64,000 nucleotides of DNA from Burkholderiaceae bacterium. GTDB lineage: Bacteria > Pseudomonadota > Gammaproteobacteria > Burkholderiales > Burkholderiaceae_D. Location of the stretch: positions 22,595 to 86,594 of the forward strand of contig JARLJG010000030.1 in NCBI GenBank assembly GCA_031291325.1. Reading direction: 5' to 3'. Shown piece after piece: positions 18,264-26,768 of this stretch. Under the pieces are notes generated by a model, which saw nothing but the letters and a program-made list of their open reading frames with translations, was not told where the DNA came from and did no database searches. Each line of letters opens with the position of its first letter. The stretch's first letter is position 1. A program made the position numbers and the translations under genes.

Positions 18264-19265
18264 TCAAGCGCGCTCCAGACTTTTCAAAAAGTTCTCGCAC
18301 TCCGCCGGCAAGCGTGCATTCAAGGTCACCTGCTTGCCCGTCTCGGGATGCGTAAACGTAATCTGGTGCGCGTGCAAAAACATTCTTTTGAACGAAATGC
18401 GGTCGCCATCGGCCTTTTGCAATGCCCGGTTCAACGCAAAATCGCCATACTTATCGTCGCCGGCAATCGCAAATCCGCTATGCGACAAATGCACGCGGAT
18501 TTGATGCGTGCGTCCGGTCTTCAATTCCGCTTCCAGCAACGCAAACGGCCCGTATTTTTTTAATAATACAAACACCGTATGCGACGCCAGGCCGTCTGCC
18601 TGCACCCGCACGCGCCGCTCGCCATCTGCCGCATTATATTTAAATAATGGCAACTTGATGTGTTGACGCGGATTTTTCCAGTCGCCGTGCACCAGCACCA
18701 GGTAACGCTTGTCGGTCAAGCCGTCGCGCATCTGCTCATGCAGGTTGGTCAATGCAGAACGTTTCTTTGCCAACATTAATATACCCGAAGTATCGCGATC
18801 GAGTCGGTGCACCAGTTCCAGGAACTTCGCATCCGGGCGCGCGGCCCGCAATTGCTCGATCACGCCATAGCTGACGCCGGAGCCGCCATGCACCGCAACT
18901 CCAGCCGGTTTGTCGATGACCAGCAAACTATTATCTTCAAGCAATATCTTGAATTCCGCGCCTGGTGCCGTGGATGTTGTTTTTTCGGCTACACGAATCG
19001 GCGGAATGCGCACCACATCGCCTTCTTCCAATCGATAGGTTTGATCGATGCGCCCCTTGTTGACGCGCACTTCTCCCGACCGCAATACGCGGTAAATATG
19101 GCTTTTGGGCACGCCTTTACAGACCCGCAATAGAAAATTGTCAATTCTCTGTCCGGCATCTTCGTCCAAAATCGTGACAAGCTGAACCTGGGGAGGGACT
19201 TGCGACGACCGGGAGGGAGGTGGGATTTGGGCCTCTTTCCCAGAAAATCTCGTTAAGTCCTTCAT
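18264..19265 (-). CDS. rluC: 23S rRNA pseudouridine synthase RluC
   Basis: A 333-residue RluA-family pseudouridine synthase. The N-terminal S4 RNA-binding domain (about 38-88, QRIDNFLLRV...GEVRVNKGRI) is followed by the catalytic domain with Asp156 in HRLDRDTSG. RluC modifies 23S rRNA positions 955, 2504 and 2580 in E. coli. The N-terminal ~30 residues are Pro/Ser-rich. It is divergent from rne, as in E. coli and most betaproteobacteria, which supports RluC over RluD. Confidence 0.93.
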   Translation of the reverse strand: MKDLTRFSGKEAQIPPPSRSSQVPPQVQLVTILDEDAGQRIDNFLLRVCKGVPKSHIYRVLRSGEVRVNKGRIDQTYRLEEGDVVRIPPIRVAEKTTSTAPGAEFKILLEDNSLLVIDKPAGVAVHGGSGVSYGVIEQLRAARPDAKFLELVHRLDRDTSGILMLAKKRSALTNLHEQMRDGLTDKRYLVLVHGDWKNPRQHIKLPLFKYNAADGERRVRVQADGLASHTVFVLLKKYGPFALLEAELKTGRTHQIRVHLSHSGFAIAGDDKYGDFALNRALQKADGDRISFKRMFLHAHQITFTHPETGKQVTLNARLPAECENFLKSLERA

Positions 19266-20088
19266 TTTGAATATATAATTGTTACGCTACGGTCATAAAA
19301 CCGTTGCAAGTGTGGGAATAAAAGCACATTCTACACAGAGGCGTCTCCATCGGCCTCGCCAATTTGCAAATTCGATGGGTGGACGCAGCCAAAAAAATCG
19401 CTGCGGGCGGTTTGAAGGAGGGGCGGCAAGCGGAACCCATTATTATTATAACGGTCGAGCGTCGCAAACCTGAATTCCAGCCGCGTGGTGGTTTTTGGGT
19501 ATTTTTGAGATCGATGCGGGCGGTTCGGCGTCTGGCGAGAAATGTTCCTTGCATACAGCATAGTGAGCATGCGAAGCCGGCGATTGAAACGCGCAGACAA
19601 TTTTCGGAAATACCTGCTTGGAAGCTTCCAAAAAAAGAGATGTGTATGCACCTCCCCTGTGCGAGTCAAGGTTGCACCGTTGTTGTAATCGGATAACGCG
19701 CAAGGGTGTTGGACTCGAATGTTTGGATTATAAGGATATGTCCGGCGAGCTTTTCTTTCTATAAGAATGGCGAAGCTCGCCGGTTGATGTGGCTGAACCC
19801 AGTTTGCCGATTTGTTGCACGCCATGTGTTGCATGGCGCTTTGTTCACGGCCCGCCGTCGAGCGCGAATGCATATTCGCCTGTCGCGACGCGTTAGCTGT
19901 GCGCACCGGCATCCGGTTCGGCCATGTCGGCGCCGGTTGTGGCAATGAGGCTTCATCGCCGATTTGCCCACGCTAAGGCAGTTCCCCTCCCCAGACACTC
20001 CGTCCTCGCGTACATCCCGGTATCCATGCTGCCGCCAACTGGAAGTATAGGCAGCATTAAAGGCGGCCTTCGGGCCACGGAGATAATA
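19266..20088 (+). promoter_or_regulatory. Structured leader region of rne (candidate autoregulatory 5' UTR) and divergent rluC promoter region
   Basis: An 823-bp divergent gap. Its rne-proximal part holds a chain of strong hairpins on the plus strand: 19742-19783 (CCGGCGAGCTT / AAGCTCGCCGG with an inner TTCTT/AAGAA stem), 19820-19838 (CGCCATG / CATGGCG), 19864-19879 (16-nt palindrome GCGAATGCATATTCGC), 20026-20057 (ATGCTGCC / GGCAGCAT) and 20065-20076 (GGCC-TTCG-GGCC, directly before the GGAG ribosome-binding site). In E. coli the rne 5' UTR is ~360 nt and its hairpins let RNase E cleave its own mRNA. By position and structure this is the likely counterpart. Confidence 0.55.
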
Positions 20089-23000
20089 ATGAAACGCATG
20101 TTGTTTAATGCGACGCAGCAGGAAGAATTGCGCGTCGCCATTGTCGATGGACAAAAGCTGATCGACATCGATATCGAAACCACTGGACGCGAGCAGCGCA
20201 AGTCCAATATCTATAAAGGCGTCATCACCCGCATCGAACCATCGCTGGAAGCCTGCTTCGTCAATTACGGCGAAGAGCGCCACGGTTTCCTGCCGTTCAA
20301 GGAAGTCGCGCGCAGCTACTTCCGCGAAGGCGTCGACGTGCGTAGCGCATCGATCAAGGATGCGTTGCGCGAAGGCCAGGAAATCATGGTCCAGGTCGAA
20401 AAGGAAGAACGCGGCAACAAGGGCGCGGCGCTGACCTCGTTCGTCTCGCTGGCCGGCCGCTACCTGGTCTTGATGCCGAACAATCCGCGCGGCGGCGGCG
20501 TCTCGCGCCGGGTCGAAGGCGAAGATCGCCAGGAACTGCGCGAAACGATGGATAAGCTGGACCTGCCCAACGGCATGTCGGTCATCGCCCGCACCGCCGG
20601 CATCGGCCGCAACGTCGACGAACTGCAATGGGACTTGAATTACCTGATGCAACTGTGGCGCGCAATCGAAGGCGCCGGTCAATCGGCTTCCGGCGCGTTC
20701 CTGATTTACCAGGAATCGTCGCTGGTGATCCGCGCGATCCGCGATTATTTCCAGCCCGACATCGGCGAAATCCTGATCGACACCGACGACATCTACGAAC
20801 AGGCCCAGCAATTCATGAGCCATGTGATGCCCGACATGGTGCATCGGGTCAAGCGTTACCGCGACGACGTGCCGCTGTTTTCGCGCTTCCAGATCGAACA
20901 CCAGATCGAAACCGCGTATTCGCGCACGGTGCCCTTGCCATCCGGCGGCGCCATCGTCATCGATCATACCGAAGCCCTGGTCTCGGTCGACGTCAACTCG
21001 GCGCGCTCGACGCGCGGCGGCGATATCGAAACCACGGCCTTCAACACCAACTGCGAAGCCGCCGAAGAAGTCGCCCGCCAATTGCGCCTGCGCGACCTGG
21101 GCGGCTTGATCGTGATCGACTTCATCGACATGGAAAACGCGAAGAACCAGCGCGAAGTCGAAACCCGCCTGAAAGATGCGCTGCATTTCGATCGCGCCCG
21201 CGTGCAGATGGGCAAGATCTCGCGCTTCGGCCTGATGGAATTGTCGCGCCAGCGCCTGCGTCCTTCGTTGTCCGAAGGCAGCCACGTCACCTGCCCGCGC
21301 TGCAACGGCACCGGCCATATCCGCGATACCGAATCGTCTGCCTTGCAAGTCCTGCGCATCATCCAGGAAGAGGCGATGAAGGAAAATTCGGCTGCCATCC
21401 ACGTGCAGGCGCCGGTCGATGTCTCGGCATTCCTGTTGAACGAAAAGCGCGGCGAAATCCTGAAGATCGAAACGCGCCATCGCGTGACCGTGATCCTGAT
21501 CCCGAACAAGCACCTGGAAACGCCGCATTACAAGCTCGAACGCATCAAGCACGACGACCCGCGCCTGGAAGAAAGCCAGGCCAGCTACAACATGGTCGAA
21601 GAAGCTGAAACCGACATCAGCTACGGCAAGCGCCAGAAAGAAGAAGTCAAGGCCCGCCAGGAAGCGGTGGTCAAGGGCATTACGCCAGACCAGCCGGCGC
21701 CAATCGTCGAGCGCAAGGTGGCCGAGCCGGTCGTCGTCGCGCCGCCAGTCGCGCCTGCGCAGCCGGGCTTCTTCAGCCGCTTGATCTCCTTCTTCACCGG
21801 CACTGGCGCAGCGCCGGTTGCCGCGCCGGCTCCAGTAGTCGAAGAAAAACCGCAAACCAGCCCGCGCGAACGCGGCGAACGCAAAGAGCGCGGCCAGCGC
21901 AATCGCGGCGCGCGTGGCGGACGTGAGCGCAACGAAGAACGCGGCGAAGAGCGCAAGGAACGCAGCGCCAACCGCAATGCCCCGCGCGACGAAACCGCCA
22001 AGGCGCCGGCCACCGAAAGCACGCCGAACGCCCGCCCACCCAAGCCGCCACGCGAACCGCGCGAAGCAAGGGAACCGCGTGAACCACGCGAGCAACGCGA
22101 GCCGCGTGAAAACGCCGAAGGCCGGCAACGCGCCGAACGCCCACCGCGTCCGCCGCGCGAAGAGCGCAAGGAAGCGGTAGCGGAAGCCAAAGCCGAAGAA
22201 ACCTTGTTGCAGGTCGCCGCCACCGAAGCCGATGCCGAAGCGATCGACAGCACGGCGACAGCAGCCGAAGCAGGAACCGACCGCGAGGGCGGCGAGCAAG
22301 GCAAGGAACGCCGTCGGCGCCGTCGCGGTGGCCGCAACCGCAATCGTCGCGAGCGTGAAGCTGGCGACAACGCCGAAGCAGGCAGCGAAGGCGGCAACGA
22401 AGACGCGGAAGGCGAAATCGAAGCCTCCGCCACCGTCGCGCAAGAGGCGGCCCCGCTAGTCAAGCAACCGGAACTGGCATTCGATACGCCGCAAGCAAGC
22501 GAAGCGCCAGCGCCCGCCGCTGTCGCCGCGCCTGAAAGCGAGCCTGCGCCTACCGCCGCCCCTACTGCATTAAGCAACGCCATCGCAGCACCACTGGTTC
22601 CGCAAGAAGTTGCGTATCGGCCGGACGCTACGGTTGCGCCGATTGCGGCAGAACCGGCGCAGGTTGCGCCGCCCGTTGTCGCCCCGGAACCGGCGATCAT
22701 CATTGCGCCGGCAGCAGAGCCGGTGGCAGTGGTAGAACCGGTCGCCGTCGCAGTCGCAGAGCCATTTGCAGTTGCAGTGGCCGAACCGTTTGCCGTCGTC
22801 GCGGTGGAACCGATTCCAGCGAGCACCGCTGCGGTCGAAATTCCGGTCGCCGCAGCAGCGCCCGTCGTGGTCGCCCCCGCAGTCGCGGAACCGGCGCCGC
22901 AAATCGTCGTGACCGCAGCTGCACCCAAAGCAGCAGCGCCGGCAGCAGACCTGACGCAAGTCTTGACCGCCGCCGGCCTGACGTTGGCTGCGACCGACCC

Positions 23001-23127
23001 GGCAAAACTGCGTGCTGCACAAGAAGCGGCGGCCCAGGCAACGCCCGCCCCGCGCGCACCACGCGAACGCAAGGCAGCGGCGGCGCTGCCGTCGGAACCG
23101 TTGGTTCAGGTGCAGACGCGGCACTAG
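20089..23127 (+). CDS. rne: Ribonuclease E
   Basis: A 1012-residue endoribonuclease that starts mRNA decay and processes rRNA/tRNA. The ATG at 20089 (MKRMLFNATQQEELRVA) fits the family and follows GGAG at 6-nt spacing. S1 domain: about residues 37-125. Catalytic Asp residues are in VSVDVNSARSTRG and IVIDFIDMEN. The Zn-link motif CPRC is at about residues 402-405. The C-terminal half (from about 560) is disordered scaffold: an Arg/Glu-rich RNA-binding part with [16 protein letters not shown], then a long Ala/Pro/Val/Glu-rich region. The N-terminal half is well conserved; the tail is low complexity and probably variable in length. Confidence 0.97.
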   Translation: MKRMLFNATQQEELRVAIVDGQKLIDIDIETTGREQRKSNIYKGVITRIEPSLEACFVNYGEERHGFLPFKEVARSYFREGVDVRSASIKDALREGQEIMVQVEKEERGNKGAALTSFVSLAGRYLVLMPNNPRGGGVSRRVEGEDRQELRETMDKLDLPNGMSVIARTAGIGRNVDELQWDLNYLMQLWRAIEGAGQSASGAFLIYQESSLVIRAIRDYFQPDIGEILIDTDDIYEQAQQFMSHVMPDMVHRVKRYRDDVPLFSRFQIEHQIETAYSRTVPLPSGGAIVIDHTEALVSVDVNSARSTRGGDIETTAFNTNCEAAEEVARQLRLRDLGGLIVIDFIDMENAKNQREVETRLKDALHFDRARVQMGKISRFGLMELSRQRLRPSLSEGSHVTCPRCNGTGHIRDTESSALQVLRIIQEEAMKENSAAIHVQAPVDVSAFLLNEKRGEILKIETRHRVTVILIPNKHLETPHYKLERIKHDDPRLEESQASYNMVEEAETDISYGKRQKEEVKARQEAVVKGITPDQPAPIVERKVAEPVVVAPPVAPAQPGFFSRLISFFTGTGAAPVAAPAPVVEEKPQTSPRERGERKERGQRNRGARGGRERNEERGEERKERSANRNAPRDETAKAPATESTPNARPPKPPREPREAREPREPREQREPRENAEGRQRAERPPRPPREERKEAVAEAKAEETLLQVAATEADAEAIDSTATAAEAGTDREGGEQGKERRRRRRGGRNRNRREREAGDNAEAGSEGGNEDAEGEIEASATVAQEAAPLVKQPELAFDTPQASEAPAPAAVAAPESEPAPTAAPTALSNAIAAPLVPQEVAYRPDATVAPIAAEPAQVAPPVVAPEPAIIIAPAAEPVAVVEPVAVAVAEPFAVAVAEPFAVVAVEPIPASTAAVEIPVAAAAPVVVAPAVAEPAPQIVVTAAAPKAAAPAADLTQVLTAAGLTLAATDPAKLRAAQEAAAQATPAPRAPRERKAAAALPSEPLVQVQTRH

Positions 23128-23130
23128 ATC

Positions 23131-23170
23131 GGTTAGTTGCGGTTAGTTGCGGTTAGTTACGGCTAGTTCC
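23131..23170. repeat. Four tandem 10-bp repeats just after rne
   Basis: GGTTAGTTGC twice, then GGTTAGTTAC and GGCTAGTTCC. The array starts 4 nt after the rne stop and precedes the rne terminator by 30 nt. Identity decays towards the 3' end. Confidence 0.8.
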
Positions 23171-23200
23171 GTTACGCGCAGATTTGCTGGTGCAACGATA

Positions 23201-23226
23201 AAAGGAGAGCTTCGGCTCTCCTTTTT
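23201..23226 (+). terminator. Rho-independent terminator of rne
   Basis: GGAGAGC-TTCG-GCTCTCC followed by T5 (stem 23204-23210 / 23215-23221). It has a UUCG tetraloop and is flanked by A on the 5' side. Confidence 0.9.
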
Positions 23227-23373
23227 CGTTTACAAAGCTGTTGCGAATCAGCGCGTGCAGACGCCGACGCCCCCCCTTGAACAGCGCCAAGTCGATTGCG
23301 CAACAGCCCCGACATGCAGCGCAAACGAGCAAGAACGAAGGATTTGCGCCGCCATATCCGCCAATGGAAATCC

Positions 23374-24033
23374 ATGTTAAATTATCCGCCTGACGCGTTC
23401 CCAAATCTTATGGAAAAATCGAGAAATACTCCTGACCGTCCATCGGATGGTCCATCGGTTGACATCATTTACGACCATGACTTCATCGTCGTCTACCAGG
23501 CGCTTGAAAAGGAGTTGTGCCGCGCGGTCATCGATCTGTTCGATAGCGACCAGAACAAGTCGCGGGGAAAAATCGGCGGTGCGGGAAATGCTTCCTACGA
23601 CGAAGGACAGAAGATTTCCTGGGATCTGGAAATACGCAATGAAGGCATTTGGCAGGATATCTTTCAAAAAATTCATCCCAAAATTGCCGCCTGCATGTCT
23701 GAGTATCTGTCGAGAAGCCCGATTCTCCAGTCGTTCAAGTTGCAGGTGACGGGATACAAGATTCAGATGTACCCGAAAAACGAAGGCCGCTTCCGTTGGC
23801 ACTCCGATTCGGTGGGGAGAAACGCTGGAGACCGGGTGGTCGCCATGGTTTTGTATTTGAACGATGTCGAAAAAGGTGGAGAAACCGAATTTTTCCATCA
23901 GCGGATAAAAATTTCCCCGAAAGCGGGCCAACTCGCGCTATTTCCGCCAGGATGGAATTACATGCATTGCGGGCATACGCCCGAATCAGGCGACAAGTAT
24001 ATTATTCAGACTTTTATCAAGGCCAAGCACTGA
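23374..24033 (+). CDS. 2OG-Fe(II) oxygenase (prolyl 4-hydroxylase-like)
   Basis: About 219 residues from the ATG at 23374. It carries the double-stranded beta-helix motifs of 2-oxoglutarate/iron dioxygenases: His143-X-Asp145 (RWHSD), distal His198 and the 2-oxoglutarate-binding Lys208 ten residues later (HCGHTPESGDKY). The stretch MVLYLNDVEKGGETEF is typical of prolyl 4-hydroxylase-type domains. The substrate is unknown. It stands alone between the rne terminator and a bidirectional terminator. The start is uncertain: the frame is open upstream to a TTG at 23296, and a later ATG at 23410 is possible. It is not part of the usual rne-moaA neighbourhood. Confidence 0.88.
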   Translation: MLNYPPDAFPNLMEKSRNTPDRPSDGPSVDIIYDHDFIVVYQALEKELCRAVIDLFDSDQNKSRGKIGGAGNASYDEGQKISWDLEIRNEGIWQDIFQKIHPKIAACMSEYLSRSPILQSFKLQVTGYKIQMYPKNEGRFRWHSDSVGRNAGDRVVAMVLYLNDVEKGGETEFFHQRIKISPKAGQLALFPPGWNYMHCGHTPESGDKYIIQTFIKAKH

Positions 24034-24052
24034 TTAAAAAGCTTGTTCCGAC

Positions 24053-24135
24053 TTTTTTGTGAGTAAGTCAATTGGCACCAACGCATCCCCCGTCTTTCCC
24101 GCGAAGGCGGGAACGACGAGGATGTTTTTGGCAAA
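24053..24135. repeat. Palindromic repeat family B, single-hairpin copy
   Basis: The core is TTTCCCGCGAAGGCGGGAA (about 24096-24113), flanked on the left by a segment (GTGAGTAAGTCAATTGGC) that matches the copy at 44293-44440 in reverse complement, and on the right by GAACGACGAGG...TTTTTGGCAAA, shared with the copies at 44.3 kb and 63.9 kb. This copy has one hairpin where the others have two. Confidence 0.75.
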
Positions 24136-24182
24136 CCGGCATGAAAAAGTGTTTCTAGCCACAAGGAAGTCCGAATAACCAT

Positions 24183-24212
24183 AAAAAAAGGAGAGCGCCG
24201 CTCTCCTTTTTT
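24183..24212. terminator. Bidirectional rho-independent terminator
   Basis: A7, GGAGAGC-GCC-GCTCTCC, T6 (stem 24190-24196 / 24200-24206). It serves the DUF3141 gene on the minus strand, 19 nt past its stop, and the oxygenase gene on the plus strand. Confidence 0.9.
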
Positions 24213-24230
24213 CGTTGGATGAAAACTCCG

Positions 24231-26525
24231 CTACGCTGCCGGCGCAGCGCGATCGTCGGGTTTGGCCCGCGTGCGCTTCTTTGTCTTGGCGGTCTCCGGC
24301 ACATTTTCCACAGAATCGGTCAGCTTGCGCGCCAAGGCGATGACGCGCTCCGGGTCGACGCCCAGCATGCCGATTACCAACTCGATAATCTCGGAGCGCG
24401 GGTTGGCCAGGGTCGGTTCGATCATCATGACCGCAGCCGATAAAGCCAACGCATGTTCGCGGCTGTCGGTATCCGGCAGCAATTGCGACAATGCATTGAG
24501 CGCTTCCACCGGCGCCACGGCGGTGATGCGCGCCTGTTCCTTGAGCAAGCGCACCCAGTCGATGTTCTTCGGGATGCCCGCATGCGCTTCGCTCGGCAAC
24601 TGCGCCAACAGACGTGCCAGACGCAGGCTGCGCCGTTCGAACGAGCCAATCGAAATCATGCCCGCCAATACGATCCGGCACACTGCCTCCGGGAACCCGC
24701 CATCGTTAATTTGACTGAGGACGGATTCGCGGAAGCTGTCCAGGTCGCGCCAGGCGCGCGCCACGGCGACCTCCTCGTCCGATTCCTTGGGCTTGATCCA
24801 CATGCCGAGTCCTTGCGGGCCGAACATCTGGCGAGCCCAAGCCACCGTTTGCGCATCGCGTTGATCGCGATAGCGATTGAGCGCTTCGGTAATCTGCTTG
24901 TCCATCGTCTTTTCGATCTGCCGCAGCGGATGATCCGGCGCAACGTCGACACGATTGGCGCGCACTTCCTTGGCCTTGCTGCGGATAAACGGCGCCAGAG
25001 GAAAGAAATCCGAAAATACCTGGCGTTGCAGCCGCATCGGGTTCAGCTTGCCCAGCGCATCGGCAACCTGGCGCGTGGCCATCATCTTGATCATGGGCCG
25101 CATCCACGTCTTGTACATGTTTGCATTGAACTCGGACACTTGGCTGATGGTGGAGAACATCGCCTCTTCGTCGCGCCCTTCCGGGTTGATAGCGCGAATA
25201 TCGTCCATCGTGCGGAATTCGTAGTGCACGGTGTAGTTGCCGGGTTCCAATTGGTCCCAGCGCTGTTCTTCCATGCCGGCCTTGGCCTTCAGTTTCATTT
25301 CATACAAGCCGGGCGGCAGGCTTTCGATCACATCGAGCGAGGTCACCAGCTGGTCATGTTCCTTGAGCGCCACGTTGGCGCCGACAAAGATGCCCAGATG
25401 CCCGACGCTCTCGTGCAGCACGTAGACGATGGTGCGCCCGGCTGCGGCGATTGCCCGCTCGTCGCCCCAGGTGTCGATGATCCAATCCAGTGCCTGCGGC
25501 GGCGGCGTGATGTTGTCGCCCCACGATGCGAAGACCACGATGGGCTGCGTAATATTGCGCAAATCGATGGGCTGACCGTCGACCTCGATTTCACCGCGCG
25601 CAAGGCGATTGCCGACGAACAAATTCTCGACGATCGATTCGATCTCGCTGCCGGTCATGCGGAAATAGCCGCCCCACCAGCGCTCGAACTCAAGAAACCG
25701 CGCCGACTCGGTATCGACATGCGACCACAGGTTGTAATACTTGTTCCACCAGGTGTTGGCTGGATTTAATTTTTCGAAATTCTCGACCAGCTGCACGCCG
25801 TCGAAGCGATCGGCCCCCAGGTCGCCGGCCAGCGAGGCCAGCCAGGAGCCGCCCAGGGTCGCGCCGGAGTAGCGCATCGGATTGAGTTTCGAGCTGCCCG
25901 CCCAGTACGACACCGGGGCGCCCATGATCATCAACGGCCCGAACAGATCGGGACGCCTGGCATCGAGCGCCATCATCGCCCAGCCGGCCTGGCAATTGCC
26001 GATGACGACCGGCTTGGCCTTGCATTGCGGATGGCGTGCAATGACTTCTTCGATGAAACGCGCCTCGGCGTCCATCACGGTAATCAGGGTTTGCTTTTCC
26101 TCCGGCTCCGGACGGAAAGTGACGAAATACACGGTATGGCCGGATCGCATCGCCACACCCACCTCGGAATCGAACTTGAATCCGCCGATGCCAGGCCCAT
26201 GCCCGGCGCGCGGATCGACGACGACGACAGGGCGCGCCAGCGGATTGACGGGCATGTCGGCAGGAGGGAACAAATGCAACAGCGCATAGTTGCAGGGTTC
26301 GGCGAAATCGCGGCCATCGAGCACCACTTCGTGCTCGAATTTCAATAACGGTGGCGTGCCCTGGTCGAGATGTTCAAGGTAATTGTTGCCGCGATCGAGC
26401 AAGGTATCGAAAAATAATACCGAGCGTTGTGCCGCATCGGTAAAGTAGTCAGCGAATTCGCTCGCCGTCGTTCCAAAAAAAGCCTTGCCCGCTTCTTGCG
26501 TTGGATTGCGGTCCGTCGCAGTCAT
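24231..26525 (-). CDS. DUF3141 protein with PHA-synthase-like alpha/beta-hydrolase domain
   Basis: About 764 residues. The N-terminal ~460 residues resemble class I/II polyhydroxyalkanoate synthases: nucleophile Cys178 in GNCQAGW (PhaC-type lipase box), a candidate Asp in SWGDNITPP and His in ESVGHLGIF. The C-terminal ~300 residues (from about 465) are DUF3141-specific, ending in a Lys/Arg/Ala-rich tail. The ATG at 26525 (MTATDRNPTQ) is chosen because it has a good site (AGGGAGTG); the open frame continues 43 codons further, but those codons lie mostly inside the 120-bp repeat at 26550-26669. Whether it makes PHA is unknown. It is divergent from the HDOD gene. Confidence 0.85.
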   Translation of the reverse strand: MTATDRNPTQEAGKAFFGTTASEFADYFTDAAQRSVLFFDTLLDRGNNYLEHLDQGTPPLLKFEHEVVLDGRDFAEPCNYALLHLFPPADMPVNPLARPVVVVDPRAGHGPGIGGFKFDSEVGVAMRSGHTVYFVTFRPEPEEKQTLITVMDAEARFIEEVIARHPQCKAKPVVIGNCQAGWAMMALDARRPDLFGPLMIMGAPVSYWAGSSKLNPMRYSGATLGGSWLASLAGDLGADRFDGVQLVENFEKLNPANTWWNKYYNLWSHVDTESARFLEFERWWGGYFRMTGSEIESIVENLFVGNRLARGEIEVDGQPIDLRNITQPIVVFASWGDNITPPPQALDWIIDTWGDERAIAAAGRTIVYVLHESVGHLGIFVGANVALKEHDQLVTSLDVIESLPPGLYEMKLKAKAGMEEQRWDQLEPGNYTVHYEFRTMDDIRAINPEGRDEEAMFSTISQVSEFNANMYKTWMRPMIKMMATRQVADALGKLNPMRLQRQVFSDFFPLAPFIRSKAKEVRANRVDVAPDHPLRQIEKTMDKQITEALNRYRDQRDAQTVAWARQMFGPQGLGMWIKPKESDEEVAVARAWRDLDSFRESVLSQINDGGFPEAVCRIVLAGMISIGSFERRSLRLARLLAQLPSEAHAGIPKNIDWVRLLKEQARITAVAPVEALNALSQLLPDTDSREHALALSAAVMMIEPTLANPRSEIIELVIGMLGVDPERVIALARKLTDSVENVPETAKTKKRTRAKPDDRAAPAA

Positions 26526-26549
26526 GATCACTCCCTGAAATTCACTTTT

Positions 26550-26669
26550 GGGCATCTCTAAAAATTTCCAAAAGCGTTCAAGGTCGAGTCGAGGAGCGGA
26601 CATGTACGCAAGTACATCGAGCACCACAGACGCGAGATTGGGCGTTTTTGGCAATTTTTAGAGGTGCCC
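26550..26669. repeat. 120-bp imperfect palindromic element, copy 1
   Basis: Termini are GGGCATCTCTAAAAATTT and AATTTTTAGAGGTGCCC; the centre is ATGTAC-GCAA-GTACAT. It matches the copy at 56977-57096 at about 107 of 120 positions, over its full length and without gaps. It ends 24 nt upstream of the DUF3141 start, in the sense orientation shared with copy 2. It encodes no transposase; a small non-autonomous mobile element (MITE-like) or a transcribed leader element is possible. Confidence 0.85.
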
Positions 26670-26768
26670 TTTTACTATATCAGAAAAGATACACCAAAAA
26701 AGTGGCTTGTCTGCGACAATGAACACAAGCCGCTATATATGCACGACAACATTGACGGAAAGCCATCT

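Noticed and set aside
19924..20088. N-terminal extension of RNase E by 55 codons
   Set aside because: The extension lies in the hairpin-rich leader, while the family start (MKRMLFNATQ) has a good GGAG site at 20079-20082.
19759..22443. A very long open frame (~890 codons) on the minus strand opposite rne
   Set aside because: It is antisense to the conserved catalytic half and part of the low-complexity scaffold half of rne. The G/C-ending codon bias removes stops from the opposite frame; the translation is Arg/Ala/Phe-rich without a domain and has no ribosome-binding site.
26526..26654. N-terminal extension of the DUF3141 protein
   Set aside because: It is encoded mostly by the 120-bp repeat, starts with TTG without a ribosome-binding site, and the ATG at 26525 has a strong one.
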